Positions 1-8,457 of a stretch of 64,000 nt of DNA are shown piece by piece. Numbering within the stretch: the stretch's first letter is position 1; every line of letters starts with the position of its first letter. Both the position numbers and the translations under genes were made by a program. The notes beneath the pieces were generated by a model. It saw nothing but the letters and a program-made list of their open reading frames with translations. It did no database searches and was not told where the DNA came from. This DNA comes from Planctomyces sp. (GTDB lineage: Bacteria; Planctomycetota; Planctomycetia; Planctomycetales; Planctomycetaceae): the NCBI GenBank assembly GCA_005798445.1, contig SYJG01000403.1, positions 1-64,000 on the forward strand. Reading direction: 5' to 3'.

Positions 1-6
1 AAACAG

Positions 7-72
7 TGACTACCTTTGACTGACACTTTGTCACCACGCAACGCCGCGGGTGACTACCTTTGACTGACACTT
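7..72. repeat. 22-bp direct repeat, 44-bp period
   Basis: The 22 bases at 7-28 recur exactly at 51-72, beginning TGACTACCTTTGACTGACAC. The second copy carries an in-frame stop (51-53) and the only start codon (TTG at 60) available to the truncated gene that follows. It could be the end of a longer tandem array extending out of the window, or the scar of the rearrangement that removed the 5' half of that gene. Confidence 0.8.
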
Positions 73-446
73 GGCCATTAAGCCATAAAAGTCCTTTGTC
101 CGTCCTTTGGTTTCTGCCTCTGTTCCTGACTCTCTTTTTGGTGATTGCCTGCCTGGGCGCGATGCGTCTTGGTGGACGAATTGAGATCACCATTCAAGGA
201 GGTCTGGGAACCGTTTTCACCGGCGTGGGCAAACTCGGCAGAACTCAGCACTTCGATTGGACGAATGCGGTGGAGATTCAGGATCAGCACATAACCGGTC
301 GTAGTGGGGAGGAACATCACGAGATCGTCCTGCACACCGCCAAGAAGATTCGGACCGGACAATTTCTGACCGAGGATCAAGCCAGAGAGATCCTGCAAGC
401 GCTTCGCCAGTTGCAGCAGACGGGACAGGCTGATGATGCCTCGTGA
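60..446 (+). pseudogene. 5'-truncated copy of the downstream zinc-ribbon membrane protein
   Basis: From base 77 onward this matches the C-terminal half of the next gene (816-1185) at a constant offset of 739 bp. Both copies encode a hydrophobic segment, then GGRIEITIQGGLGTVFTG and HHEIVLHTAKKIRTGQ. The N-terminal zinc ribbon and first membrane segment are missing. Upstream of base 77 the sequence switches to a 22-bp direct repeat containing an in-frame TGA at 51. The only start is a TTG in that repeat, without a clear ribosome binding site. I read it as a remnant of a tandem duplication. It could still be expressed as a 128-residue protein, because the rest of the frame is intact and similar to its neighbour. 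Confidence 0.65.
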
Positions 447-504
447 TGTTCACGATGCCGAGCGAGTCATTGGAAAACTCAACAGAGATTTGGAAACCAC
501 CAAG

Positions 505-1185
505 ATGGCAATTGATGTCACCTGCGAATGCGGTCGAGAGTTCGGCGTCACGAATGACTCCGCAGGGCAAATCGTGAAGTGTCCCGAATGCGGGTCGAGG
601 GTTCGAGTGGATGAAGCGAGCATCTCCGTCGAACCCGAACACGACTTGAAGAATCACCGCCCCGCTACTCGGCGTTTTCGGTCAGACGTTTCTTTGGAGG
701 TCACCGAACGGAGTTGGCGGCTCGTGGCATCGACACGATCAGTCACCGAAGCGTTACCGTTCCTGATGATCGGCACTTTGAATGGCTTCCTCGTGCTTAC
801 ACTGTTGTGGTTTGTATTAAGCCAAAAAAGTCCTTTGTCCGCCCTTTGGTTTCTGCCTCTGGTCCTGACTGGCGTTTTGGTGGTTGGCTGCCTGGGCGCG
901 ATGCGTCTTGGTGGGCGAATTGAGATCACCATTCAAGGAGGTCTGGGAACCGTTTTCACCGGCGTGGGCAAACTCGGCAAAACTCAGCACTTCGATTGGA
1001 TGGATGTCGTGGAGGTTCAGGATCAGCACACAAACGGTCGTGGTGGGGAGGAACATCACGAGATCGTCCTGCACACCGCCAAGAAGATTCGGACCGGCCA
1101 GTATCTGACCAAGGAGCAATCCAGCGAGATCCTGCAAGCGCTTCGCCAATTGCAGCGGACGCAACAGTCGGGGAATGGCTCCTGA
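505..1185 (+). CDS. Zinc-ribbon protein with two TM segments and a PH-like tail
   Basis: This 226-residue protein is started at ATG 505, because the zinc ribbon begins there (MAIDVTCECG) exactly as in the downstream paralogues. The frame is open back to 433, but that part has no counterpart in them. Cysteines occur as CxCG near residue 7 and CPECG near residue 26, the spacing of the planctomycete N-terminal zinc ribbon. A polar linker is followed by two hydrophobic segments around residues 87-108 and 112-135. The C-terminal ~90 residues (GGRIEITIQGG onward) are soluble and resemble small bacterial PH-like membrane-protein tails; this resemblance is tentative. It belongs to a same-strand array of paralogues. 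The function is unknown. A membrane-anchored scaffold or sensor is plausible. Confidence 0.7.
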   Translation: MAIDVTCECGREFGVTNDSAGQIVKCPECGSRVRVDEASISVEPEHDLKNHRPATRRFRSDVSLEVTERSWRLVASTRSVTEALPFLMIGTLNGFLVLTLLWFVLSQKSPLSALWFLPLVLTGVLVVGCLGAMRLGGRIEITIQGGLGTVFTGVGKLGKTQHFDWMDVVEVQDQHTNGRGGEEHHEIVLHTAKKIRTGQYLTKEQSSEILQALRQLQRTQQSGNGS

Positions 1186-1249
1186 ATTTCTCGAAGTCGA
1201 GTGCGTCACTGGACCTCTCGGCAACAAAAGACACTCGGAGAGCTTCAAG

Positions 1250-1597
1250 ATGGCAATTGATGTCACTTGCGAATGCGGCAAGAACTTCACCGTCGAGGAT
1301 CAGCTCGTTGGGCAGCGCCGGCAATGTCCCTATTGTCAGCAGCGGCCCAGCCTCCCTTCGTTTCTGTCGAGCGGCACAGCGAATCCGAATCGAGAACGCG
1401 AGGAGTCTGCGGTGTCGCCGTTCAAGATGTTCGCGAGCGAACCAGGCTCGAATCGCAAGCGATCGCCGAGCGAGACCAGAGATTTGAAGGCGGCACTCCA
1501 AGCGACCAAAGTTCCTCTGGGAATCTCCTGCGTCTTCTTCGGCTTTCTGCTGAGCATGTTCGGAGAACTTCAATATGGCGATCAAGATCATCTGTGA
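1250..1597 (+). CDS. 3'-truncated zinc-ribbon paralogue
   Basis: The 115-residue frame starts at ATG 1250 after a leader (CGGAGAGCTTCAAG) resembling those of its neighbours. An N-terminal CxCG/CPYC zinc ribbon is followed by a polar linker and then by LGISCVFFGFLLSMFG. That last stretch aligns with the first membrane segment of the next gene (VRAGVSCYFFGFLLIFFG). The similarity stops abruptly at a second copy of the leader (CGGAGAACTTCAAT), and the frame runs 23 bp into the next gene. I infer a deletion between the two leader copies that removed the rest of this paralogue. The product would be a zinc ribbon with a single membrane anchor. It may be translated and coupled to the next gene through the overlap, or it may be a decaying pseudogene. 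Confidence 0.6.
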   Translation: MAIDVTCECGKNFTVEDQLVGQRRQCPYCQQRPSLPSFLSSGTANPNREREESAVSPFKMFASEPGSNRKRSPSETRDLKAALQATKVPLGISCVFFGFLLSMFGELQYGDQDHL

Positions 1598-4500
1598 GTG
1601 CGGCAAGAAGTTCTCGGCCGAGGACGAGTTTGCGCGACGAAAGGTGAAATGCCCCGCGTGTGGCCAAGTGCTCAATCTTTCCAAGGCTGTGGCCGAAAAG
1701 CTGTCGCCGAAAGATCAGCGGGACTTCGAGGATTTCTCGAACGACGATTCTGACGACGGACAGGCTGAAGTTCCGGAAAGAGCCAGTGGAGTCAAGCCGT
1801 CTGCCGCACTCGAATCGGCACCCTCTCAGGGCGAATCGAACGGAGATCAAACCTCACGGCAGGAAATCAGATCCGAGGCGAAACCGCCCAAGCCTCTCTC
1901 ACCAGAGATGCGCGCCATCCTCTGGCAGCTCACATTCGACTTGAGAAACACACAAGCCTCGAAAGTGCGAGCGGGAGTTTCGTGCTACTTCTTTGGCTTT
2001 CTATTGATCTTCTTTGGCGCGACCTACGTCTTGTGTGCACCGACGCTGCATCAAGGTGACCTCGTGACGTTCGTGCGCGTCATTCGCGGAGTCGGGTACG
2101 CCAACTTGATCGCAGAGGTCTTCATCACGGTCGGCTTTGGTTTGTGCCTGACGGTTCCCTCCAAGATGCGGGGGCGGGACATCTTGTTGGTCGCGGTGAT
2201 CGGCGGTTTCCTCAGCCTGCTGATCTCCGCGATGACGCAGTGGAACGTCCTGTTTTCACTGCGAGTCGGCCGGTGGCTGCCGCAGTTCGTGTTGCTGACG
2301 GCGCACGCCTCGTTCTTTTTGTTTCTGAGGTGGCTGGGCGAGTTCCTTGATCGCTCCGAAATCACCCGCAGAGCCAACCGCGTGTTGGTGCTCATGGCGA
2401 TTGGTTCAGCCATCTGGCTGGGTGTGTTTCGCGGTCAGCAGCCAATGCCATTCATGCTGATGCGAAATCCCATGCTCACGCTGCTGTCGTTCGCCTACGG
2501 CATTTTGGCGTTGATCGGGCTTTTCAGTGTGATTCGCCTGCTGTCGAGATGTCGCGAGATCTTGCGAACGGATGAACGCGCCGCTGCCGACACAAATGCC
2601 GTGCGAGAGATTGGAGCGGACGAGCGCGAATCAAAATGGTTGTCCCGGTCGGACGTGCTGAAGCTCGCGATCGGCGGCAGCCTTGTGGCGGTGTCGCTTT
2701 GGAGCTGGGTCACTCTGCTCAAGCCAGCCCCGAACGCGTTCCCATTCCTTGCCGGTGTGCCAGGTGGCCCGACCGTTGTGACGAGTCCGGGGAAGAAGAT
2801 GCTCGTGCTGAAGGGACACACGGGAATGATCGTGAGCGTAGCATTCAGCCCCGATTGGAAACGGTTGGCGACGGCAAGCTGGGATAAGACAGTGAAGGTC
2901 TGGGACGCGGCCAGCGGCAAGGAAATACATACGTTGAATGGGCACTCCGGCATCGTCCAAAGAGTCGTGTTCAGCCCGGATGGGAAGCGGCTCGCGTCGG
3001 CCAGTCACGATATGTCGGTCAAAATCTGGGACGCAGTCACTGGTCGCGAGACACTGACATTGAATGGGCACACGGCTCTGGTGACAAACGTCGCGTTTAG
3101 CCCGGATGGGAAGACGTTGGCGTCCACCGCTGAGTCGATCAAAGTCTGGGACACCACGAGTGGTCAAGAATTGCAGACATTGACGAGCTCAATGGCCTCG
3201 TTCTTGAGCGTGGCATTCAGTCCCGACGGGAAGCGTCTGGCGGCGGGCAGCGGCGAGATCAATGTTTGGGACACCACGAGTTGGCAACAAGTGCTGACGT
3301 TGAAGGGACACATCGGCGTCGTCTGGGGCTTGGCGTTTAGTCCGGATGGGAAACAACTGGCGTCGGGAGGTTTCGACACGACGGTCAGGGTGTGGGACGC
3401 CGTAACCGGGCAGGAGACGCAAACTCTCAAGGGGCACTCGGTCATCATCCAGGGAGTCGCGTTTCGTCCGGATGGCAAACGACTGGCGTCCAACGACACC
3501 AATGGGGCCGTCAAAGAGTGGAACCCAGTGACCGGCCAATTGATGAGCAAGTCGATGACGTCGTCCGCATTAGGTTTGACGTTCAGTCCAGACGGGAAAC
3601 GAATGGGGGCGGCGTCACCGTTCGGCACCGTGGAGATCGTGGACGTGGTCGATCGCCCGGAGTTGCCCGGACTCAAAGGACACACGGGAACAGTGACGAG
3701 CGTGGCGTTTAGCCTGGACGGTCAGCGCATCGTGTCGGGCAGTACGGATCAGACGGTGAGAGTGTGGGATTCCAGCAGCGGTCAGGAAACTCTTTCGTTG
3801 ATAGGGCACAACAGCGCGGTCAAAAGCGTGGCGTACAGCCCAGACGGAAAATGGCTGGCCTCGCTGAGCGGTCTGTCGGGCGAACTGAAGGTGTGGGATG
3901 CGAGCAGTGGCCTGGTGACACACACGCTGAAGGCAGACACCGGTGGCGTGTTTGCGAGCGTGGCATTCAGTCCAGACGGAAAACGTCTGGCGTCGGCCCT
4001 GTGGGACAAGACGGTGAAGGTTTGGGATCCCATGAGTGGCTTGGAAACGATGACGTTGAAAGGGCACCTCCATCCTGTCGCGAGCGTGGCGTTTAGCCCG
4101 GATGGGAAATGGATCGTGTCTGGAAGCGGCGCGTTGTTTGTGAAAAAGCCCGATGAGAACGAAGTCAAGTTGTGGGACGCGACCACGGGATTGGAGAAGC
4201 TCACTTTGAAAGCCGGACAATTTTCGATCAAGAGCGTAGCCGCCAGTCACGACGGCAAGCGGCTGGCAGCGGCAACTTTTTCAGAGGTGGCGAAAATGTG
4301 GGATGCCAGCAGTGGCCAGGAACTCTTCACGCTGAAAGCCACCAATAGCGGTCAGGTCAACAGCGTGGCCTTCAGCCCGGACGGTCAGTGGATGGCGGCA
4401 GCCGGTGGAGTTTCCACCGGCGCACTCTTTCCCGCCGACATCAAGTTGTGGAACGTGACGAACGGCCAAGTAGTACGCACCTTGAAATCACATGCCGCCT

Positions 4501-4628
4501 CAGTCGAGAGCATTGCATTTAGTCCTGACGGTAAGCGGCTGGTGTCCGGCAGCATGGACGAGACGATCCGAGTCTGGGACACGACGACCGGTCGCGAACT
4601 GCTCATGCTGGGTGCGCCTCCACGATGA
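1575..4628 (+). CDS. Zinc-ribbon, multi-TM protein with 14 WD40 repeats
   Basis: This 1017-residue protein starts at ATG 1575, preceded by GGAGAA at 1562-1567. Residues 1-34 form a zinc ribbon with Cys 7, 9, 26 and 29. A charged linker leads to about seven hydrophobic segments between residues ~130 and ~385. From ~residue 408 to the end I count 14 WD40-type repeats of ~42 residues (typical unit [14 protein letters not shown] followed by VKVWDAASG), enough for two seven-bladed propellers. Repeats 6, 7 and 12 are the most degenerate. The zinc ribbon should be cytoplasmic if it binds nucleic acid or protein. The side of the propellers depends on the TM count, which I cannot fix by eye. Its partners are unknown. 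It lies 66 bp upstream of a small membrane protein gene and is probably co-transcribed with it. Confidence 0.85.
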   Translation: MAIKIICECGKKFSAEDEFARRKVKCPACGQVLNLSKAVAEKLSPKDQRDFEDFSNDDSDDGQAEVPERASGVKPSAALESAPSQGESNGDQTSRQEIRSEAKPPKPLSPEMRAILWQLTFDLRNTQASKVRAGVSCYFFGFLLIFFGATYVLCAPTLHQGDLVTFVRVIRGVGYANLIAEVFITVGFGLCLTVPSKMRGRDILLVAVIGGFLSLLISAMTQWNVLFSLRVGRWLPQFVLLTAHASFFLFLRWLGEFLDRSEITRRANRVLVLMAIGSAIWLGVFRGQQPMPFMLMRNPMLTLLSFAYGILALIGLFSVIRLLSRCREILRTDERAAADTNAVREIGADERESKWLSRSDVLKLAIGGSLVAVSLWSWVTLLKPAPNAFPFLAGVPGGPTVVTSPGKKMLVLKGHTGMIVSVAFSPDWKRLATASWDKTVKVWDAASGKEIHTLNGHSGIVQRVVFSPDGKRLASASHDMSVKIWDAVTGRETLTLNGHTALVTNVAFSPDGKTLASTAESIKVWDTTSGQELQTLTSSMASFLSVAFSPDGKRLAAGSGEINVWDTTSWQQVLTLKGHIGVVWGLAFSPDGKQLASGGFDTTVRVWDAVTGQETQTLKGHSVIIQGVAFRPDGKRLASNDTNGAVKEWNPVTGQLMSKSMTSSALGLTFSPDGKRMGAASPFGTVEIVDVVDRPELPGLKGHTGTVTSVAFSLDGQRIVSGSTDQTVRVWDSSSGQETLSLIGHNSAVKSVAYSPDGKWLASLSGLSGELKVWDASSGLVTHTLKADTGGVFASVAFSPDGKRLASALWDKTVKVWDPMSGLETMTLKGHLHPVASVAFSPDGKWIVSGSGALFVKKPDENEVKLWDATTGLEKLTLKAGQFSIKSVAASHDGKRLAAATFSEVAKMWDASSGQELFTLKATNSGQVNSVAFSPDGQWMAAAGGVSTGALFPADIKLWNVTNGQVVRTLKSHAASVESIAFSPDGKRLVSGSMDETIRVWDTTTGRELLMLGAPPR

Positions 4629-4694
4629 CAGAATGCGGAAAAGGTCCAGATTCGTGCTCAGAACAGCGTCGAACAATCTTCGGAGAACATCCAG

Positions 4695-5237
4695 ATGCCG
4701 ATCCAATCGGAGCAAGATTCGGAGCACATTCCGAAGCGCCACAAGTCGCTCGTCTATCGCTACGAGTTCAACTCCGGCAAGCGGGTCTCCATCGTCGTGG
4801 ATCGCACGTCGAATGTGATTCAATTTGAGAACTGCTACTCGCGCAGCAGATACTGTCGGTTTTCACCGGAACAGCACTTCGTTTGCCCGGTGGCTGATGT
4901 AACGAGCTTTCACACCTACCACGTCAAAAACAAAAGGGGCTACCTGGTGCTCAAGACACGGACGGGAACGGCGCAAGTGAGGGACTGGGGTGACAACTTC
5001 TCAGACTTTTACGACGCGCTCGCGCAGGCGTTCCCGTTGAAGCGACGCTTCTTTCATGAAAGTAGTGGGCTGGCACAGTGGCTGTTTCTCTTGGTGGCAT
5101 TTGTCGCGTTCACCATCGGACATTCTCTGATCCCAAGACACGCCTCGAACGCCGTTCACTTTTCGATCAACGTCCCTTTGGTGGTCGCGTCTGTTTTGTC
5201 CGTGTATCTGTGGGTTGACTCTTTGGGCCGCAAGTAG
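4695..5237 (+). CDS. Hypothetical membrane protein with two C-terminal TM segments
   Basis: This 180-residue protein starts at ATG 4695 with GGAGAA seven bases upstream, a leader similar to those of the preceding paralogues. Residues 1-115 are soluble and mixed beta-rich, with no motif I recognise. Two hydrophobic segments follow near residues 127-144 and 155-173, and the protein ends in a short basic tail. The arrangement (soluble domain, then a TM hairpin) and its place between two zinc-ribbon/WD40 genes suggest it belongs to the same membrane-associated complex, but that is inference from position only. Confidence 0.65.
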   Translation: MPIQSEQDSEHIPKRHKSLVYRYEFNSGKRVSIVVDRTSNVIQFENCYSRSRYCRFSPEQHFVCPVADVTSFHTYHVKNKRGYLVLKTRTGTAQVRDWGDNFSDFYDALAQAFPLKRRFFHESSGLAQWLFLLVAFVAFTIGHSLIPRHASNAVHFSINVPLVVASVLSVYLWVDSLGRK

Positions 5238-5291
5238 TTCTCCTTGCGATTGATGGCCGATGACTCCTCTTTGCGACGGAAAGAATCTTTC

Positions 5292-8270
5292 ATGCCGATC
5301 AAAGTTGCGTGTTCGTGCGGGAAGAAACTCGCGGTCAAAGACGAACTTGCGGGGAAGAAGGTGAAGTGTCCCGCGTGCCAGAAATTGCTCAGCATCCCCA
5401 AGCCGAAAGTCCAAGCGGAATCGCTCGACGACGAGTGGGACTTGGGAGACTCGGCCGAGGAGGACTTCGAGGACGAACCGTCGGATGCTCCGGTGAAGTC
5501 GCGCGGAGGGAAGTCATCGGCCTTGCGCGGGGAGGTGTCGCGAAAGAGTACCGGAAAAGGCAAAGGGAAGAAGTCCAAGTCCTCGAATCGCGGATTGCTC
5601 ATCGGAGTGTCGGCGGGAGGCGGCGTGTTGGTGATCGCACTGCTGTCATGGATGCTTTGGCCTGAAGCACCAGCGGCCAACGTCGCAGGTGATCCGCCAG
5701 CGAATCAGGAGCAGACTCCCGCTCCCGCCAGCGGCGATACCGTGAAGCCGATCAACTCGTTCCCGCAAGTGGTCGGTGCTCAGCAGCCGCTCACGTTGAA
5801 TGGGCATATCGGCCTGGTCTATGGCGTGGCATTTAGCGCGGACGGGAAACGGCTGGCGTCAACCAGCGGCAATTCCACAACGGGAGAGGTGAAGTTGTGG
5901 GATGCCGAGAGCAGTCAAGAGTTGCTCACATTGAAAGGGCACACCGGCTATGTCTATAGCGTCGGGTTTAGCGCGGATGGGAAACGGCTGGCGTCGGCAA
6001 GCTTCGATCAGACGGTGAAGGTGTGGGACGCCTCGAGCGGTCAGGAGACACTCACTTTGAAGGGGCACACCGGCTTGGTCTGGAGCGTGGTGTTTAGCGT
6101 CGATGGGAAACGGCTGGCGTCGGCAAGCTGGGATCAGACGGTGAAGGTGTGGGACGCCACGAGCGGTCAGGAGACGCTCACGTTGAAAGGGCACACTGAT
6201 AAGGTCATGAGCGTGGCGTTGAACGTGGATGGGAAACGGATGGCCTCGGCAAGCGACGATCGGACCGTGAAGGTGTGGGATACCACGAGCGGTCAGGAGC
6301 TGCTCACATTGAAAGGGCCCACCGGCGCGGTCCGGAGCGTGGCGTTTAGCCCGGATGGGCAACGGCTGGCGGCGGCAGGCGGAGGTCGGGCGGTAATGGT
6401 GTGGAACGCCGCGAGCGGTCAGGAGATGCTCACACTGAAAGGGCACACCTGCGTGGCGTTTAGTCCGGATGGCAAACGGCTGGCATCGGCAGGCGGGGAT
6501 CAGACGGTGAAGATTTGGGACACCACGAGCGGTCAGGAGACGCTCACGTTGAAAGGGCACACCAGCGGTGTCCGCAGCGTGGCGTTTAGCGCGGATGGGA
6601 AACGGCTGGCAGTGGCCGGGGTTAAGACGGTGAAGGTGTGGGATGTCTCGAACCGCGCCAACTCGACCGGCACGGCTCCGAGTGTTCCAGCAAACACTCT
6701 CGCCAACAAATTGGAGGGCGACCTCAAGGCGCTGCAAGGGGAATGGCAGTTGGTTGACTATCAGTCCAATCCACCTCTGGAGGCAGCAGGACTTGCTTTG
6801 TTGAAATCGTGGAAATGCACGATCAGCGGAGACACCTTCACGAGAGCGGGCCAAGGCTTTACGCAACGGTCGACGTTTAAGCTCGACCCAACTCAAAAGC
6901 CCAAGGCCATCGACTTGACTCCACTCGACGGTACTCTGAAAGGCAAGACAATCTTGGGTATCTACTCGATCGACGGTGAGACATTGAAGCTGAGTTTGAC
7001 GGAGCGAAATGTCAAACGCCCGACGGAGTTCAAGCCAGACGAAGGTCGCAATCAAACGGTAATGGTCTTCCAGCGAGCCGCCTCGGCTGCGGTCTCGCCG
7101 AGCACTCCGACGAATGGCAATGCTGCCAGCAATCCACCAGTCACGGGCGACCTCAAGGCGCTGCAAGGGGATTGGCATGTGGTGGAGTTTCAGACCGATC
7201 CGCCCACTCTGGCCATTCAAGTTGAACAATACAAGAAGATGGCGCTCACGATTGCTGGCGATGTGATGACGCTTTGGGGAACCGACGTAAATGTCACCAA
7301 CACCATCCAGCTTGATACCACTCAGAATCCAAAGGCCATCGACATGATTAGCAAGGCCGGCGGTCCGGCGGGAACGCAGTCAACATTGGGGATTTACTTG
7401 CTAGAAGGCGAGACTCTGAAACTGGTCATGGCACAGAAGACTCGCCCTACCTCATTCAACTTGGAACAAGGCTCGAAGCAAGCGCTCACGGTTTATCAAC
7501 GCGGGCGGCCGGCTGGTTTGGAGAACGCACAATTTCCGGAGGACAAGTTTGACCACAAGGCTTGGGAGCGGGTGCAGCCGACGTTGGAGCAGATCGGACT
7601 TCGGGGTCGGCTCATCCACCGGTTTCAGTCGCCGGACATGTTTCCCGAAGGGGTGTTGACGACGGCAGAGATCAACCTTCCCTTCCTGCTCACGGGCGAC
7701 ACCTATCCCGAGAACCTCATTTCAACGCTCAAGTTGCTGAGCCATGTGACTCTGGTCGGACAGGCAATGGATGACGCGAGGTTGAAACAGTTGTCCGAGC
7801 TGCCTGGGCTGATCGGTCTGACTCTGATTCGCAATGGCAAGTTCACGATCACGGCAAGCGGTCTCAGCCATCTCAAACGCTCGCCTCAGCTACGATCCTT
7901 GAACTTGAACGCGGTCAGCTTGACGCCCGAACTGATGAAGGTGATTGGTGAACTCAGCAACCTGCGCAGCCTGTCCATCATCGGCATCCCCGTGACCGAC
8001 GATCTCCTGCCGATCATCCTGCAATTGAAGGAATTGGAATTCCTGAGTCTGGGGTCGACTCAACTGACGGACTCCGGAGTCGCTCAGCTTGCGAAATTGT
8101 CGAACCTGAAGTTTCTCGATCTCAGTGCGACCAAAGTCACGGACCAGGGCCTGCCGTCCTTGAAAGGCCTCAGTAAGCTGCAGATCCTCGGTCTGCGCAA
8201 ACTGAATGTCTCACCGCAGGCGGTGGACGAACTCCAAAAGGCGCTGCCCGGCTGCAAGATTCTCAAGTGA
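5292..8270 (+). CDS. Zinc-ribbon, TM, 7 WD40, two TIGR03067-type domains and LRR protein
   Basis: This 992-residue protein starts at ATG 5292, where the zinc ribbon begins (MPIKVACSCGKKL; Cys 7, 9, 26, 29). The upstream TTG at 5244 lacks this fit. Order: zinc ribbon, acidic/basic linker, one TM segment near residues 105-125, and seven WD40 repeats (~166-453, units beginning LTLKGHTG) forming one propeller. Two ~120-residue TIGR03067-type domains follow (~474-595 and ~617-737, each opening with GDLKALQG and W). Leucine-rich repeats of the LTDSGVAQLAKLSNLKFLDL type occupy ~750-992. The WD40 units are nearly identical to each other, and unit 6 lacks about four residues between GHT and VAFSPDG. 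All domains after the TM are probably on one side of the membrane. It is likely a protein-interaction scaffold; no catalytic motif was seen. Confidence 0.85.
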   Translation: MPIKVACSCGKKLAVKDELAGKKVKCPACQKLLSIPKPKVQAESLDDEWDLGDSAEEDFEDEPSDAPVKSRGGKSSALRGEVSRKSTGKGKGKKSKSSNRGLLIGVSAGGGVLVIALLSWMLWPEAPAANVAGDPPANQEQTPAPASGDTVKPINSFPQVVGAQQPLTLNGHIGLVYGVAFSADGKRLASTSGNSTTGEVKLWDAESSQELLTLKGHTGYVYSVGFSADGKRLASASFDQTVKVWDASSGQETLTLKGHTGLVWSVVFSVDGKRLASASWDQTVKVWDATSGQETLTLKGHTDKVMSVALNVDGKRMASASDDRTVKVWDTTSGQELLTLKGPTGAVRSVAFSPDGQRLAAAGGGRAVMVWNAASGQEMLTLKGHTCVAFSPDGKRLASAGGDQTVKIWDTTSGQETLTLKGHTSGVRSVAFSADGKRLAVAGVKTVKVWDVSNRANSTGTAPSVPANTLANKLEGDLKALQGEWQLVDYQSNPPLEAAGLALLKSWKCTISGDTFTRAGQGFTQRSTFKLDPTQKPKAIDLTPLDGTLKGKTILGIYSIDGETLKLSLTERNVKRPTEFKPDEGRNQTVMVFQRAASAAVSPSTPTNGNAASNPPVTGDLKALQGDWHVVEFQTDPPTLAIQVEQYKKMALTIAGDVMTLWGTDVNVTNTIQLDTTQNPKAIDMISKAGGPAGTQSTLGIYLLEGETLKLVMAQKTRPTSFNLEQGSKQALTVYQRGRPAGLENAQFPEDKFDHKAWERVQPTLEQIGLRGRLIHRFQSPDMFPEGVLTTAEINLPFLLTGDTYPENLISTLKLLSHVTLVGQAMDDARLKQLSELPGLIGLTLIRNGKFTITASGLSHLKRSPQLRSLNLNAVSLTPELMKVIGELSNLRSLSIIGIPVTDDLLPIILQLKELEFLSLGSTQLTDSGVAQLAKLSNLKFLDLSATKVTDQGLPSLKGLSKLQILGLRKLNVSPQAVDELQKALPGCKILK

Positions 8271-8343
8271 TCTGACCGATCGGACCACGGTTCGGCCAGT
8301 GGGGTGGAAATGATGAGCGGGTTTGGACTTCGGTGAAGCACTT

Positions 8344-8449
8344 TGGACTGCGGCAGCCTGCTGCCGCAGTCAGTCCCACATCCTGATGTGGGACGTTCTT
8401 CAGCAGCAGGCTGCTGAAGCTAAAGCGGCAGCGGGCTGCCGCAGTCCCA
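8344..8449. repeat. REP-like palindrome, copy A
   Basis: The outer arms are GGACTGCGGCAGCCTGCTG and its complement at the far end. Inside is a second hairpin, CAGCAGCAGGCTGCTGAAG. The element ends 8 nt from the stop codon of the minus-strand kinase K1, so it forms the 3' end of that transcript. It probably acts as a transcript-stabilising or terminating structure. Confidence 0.85.
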
Positions 8450-8457
8450 AAGAAGAG

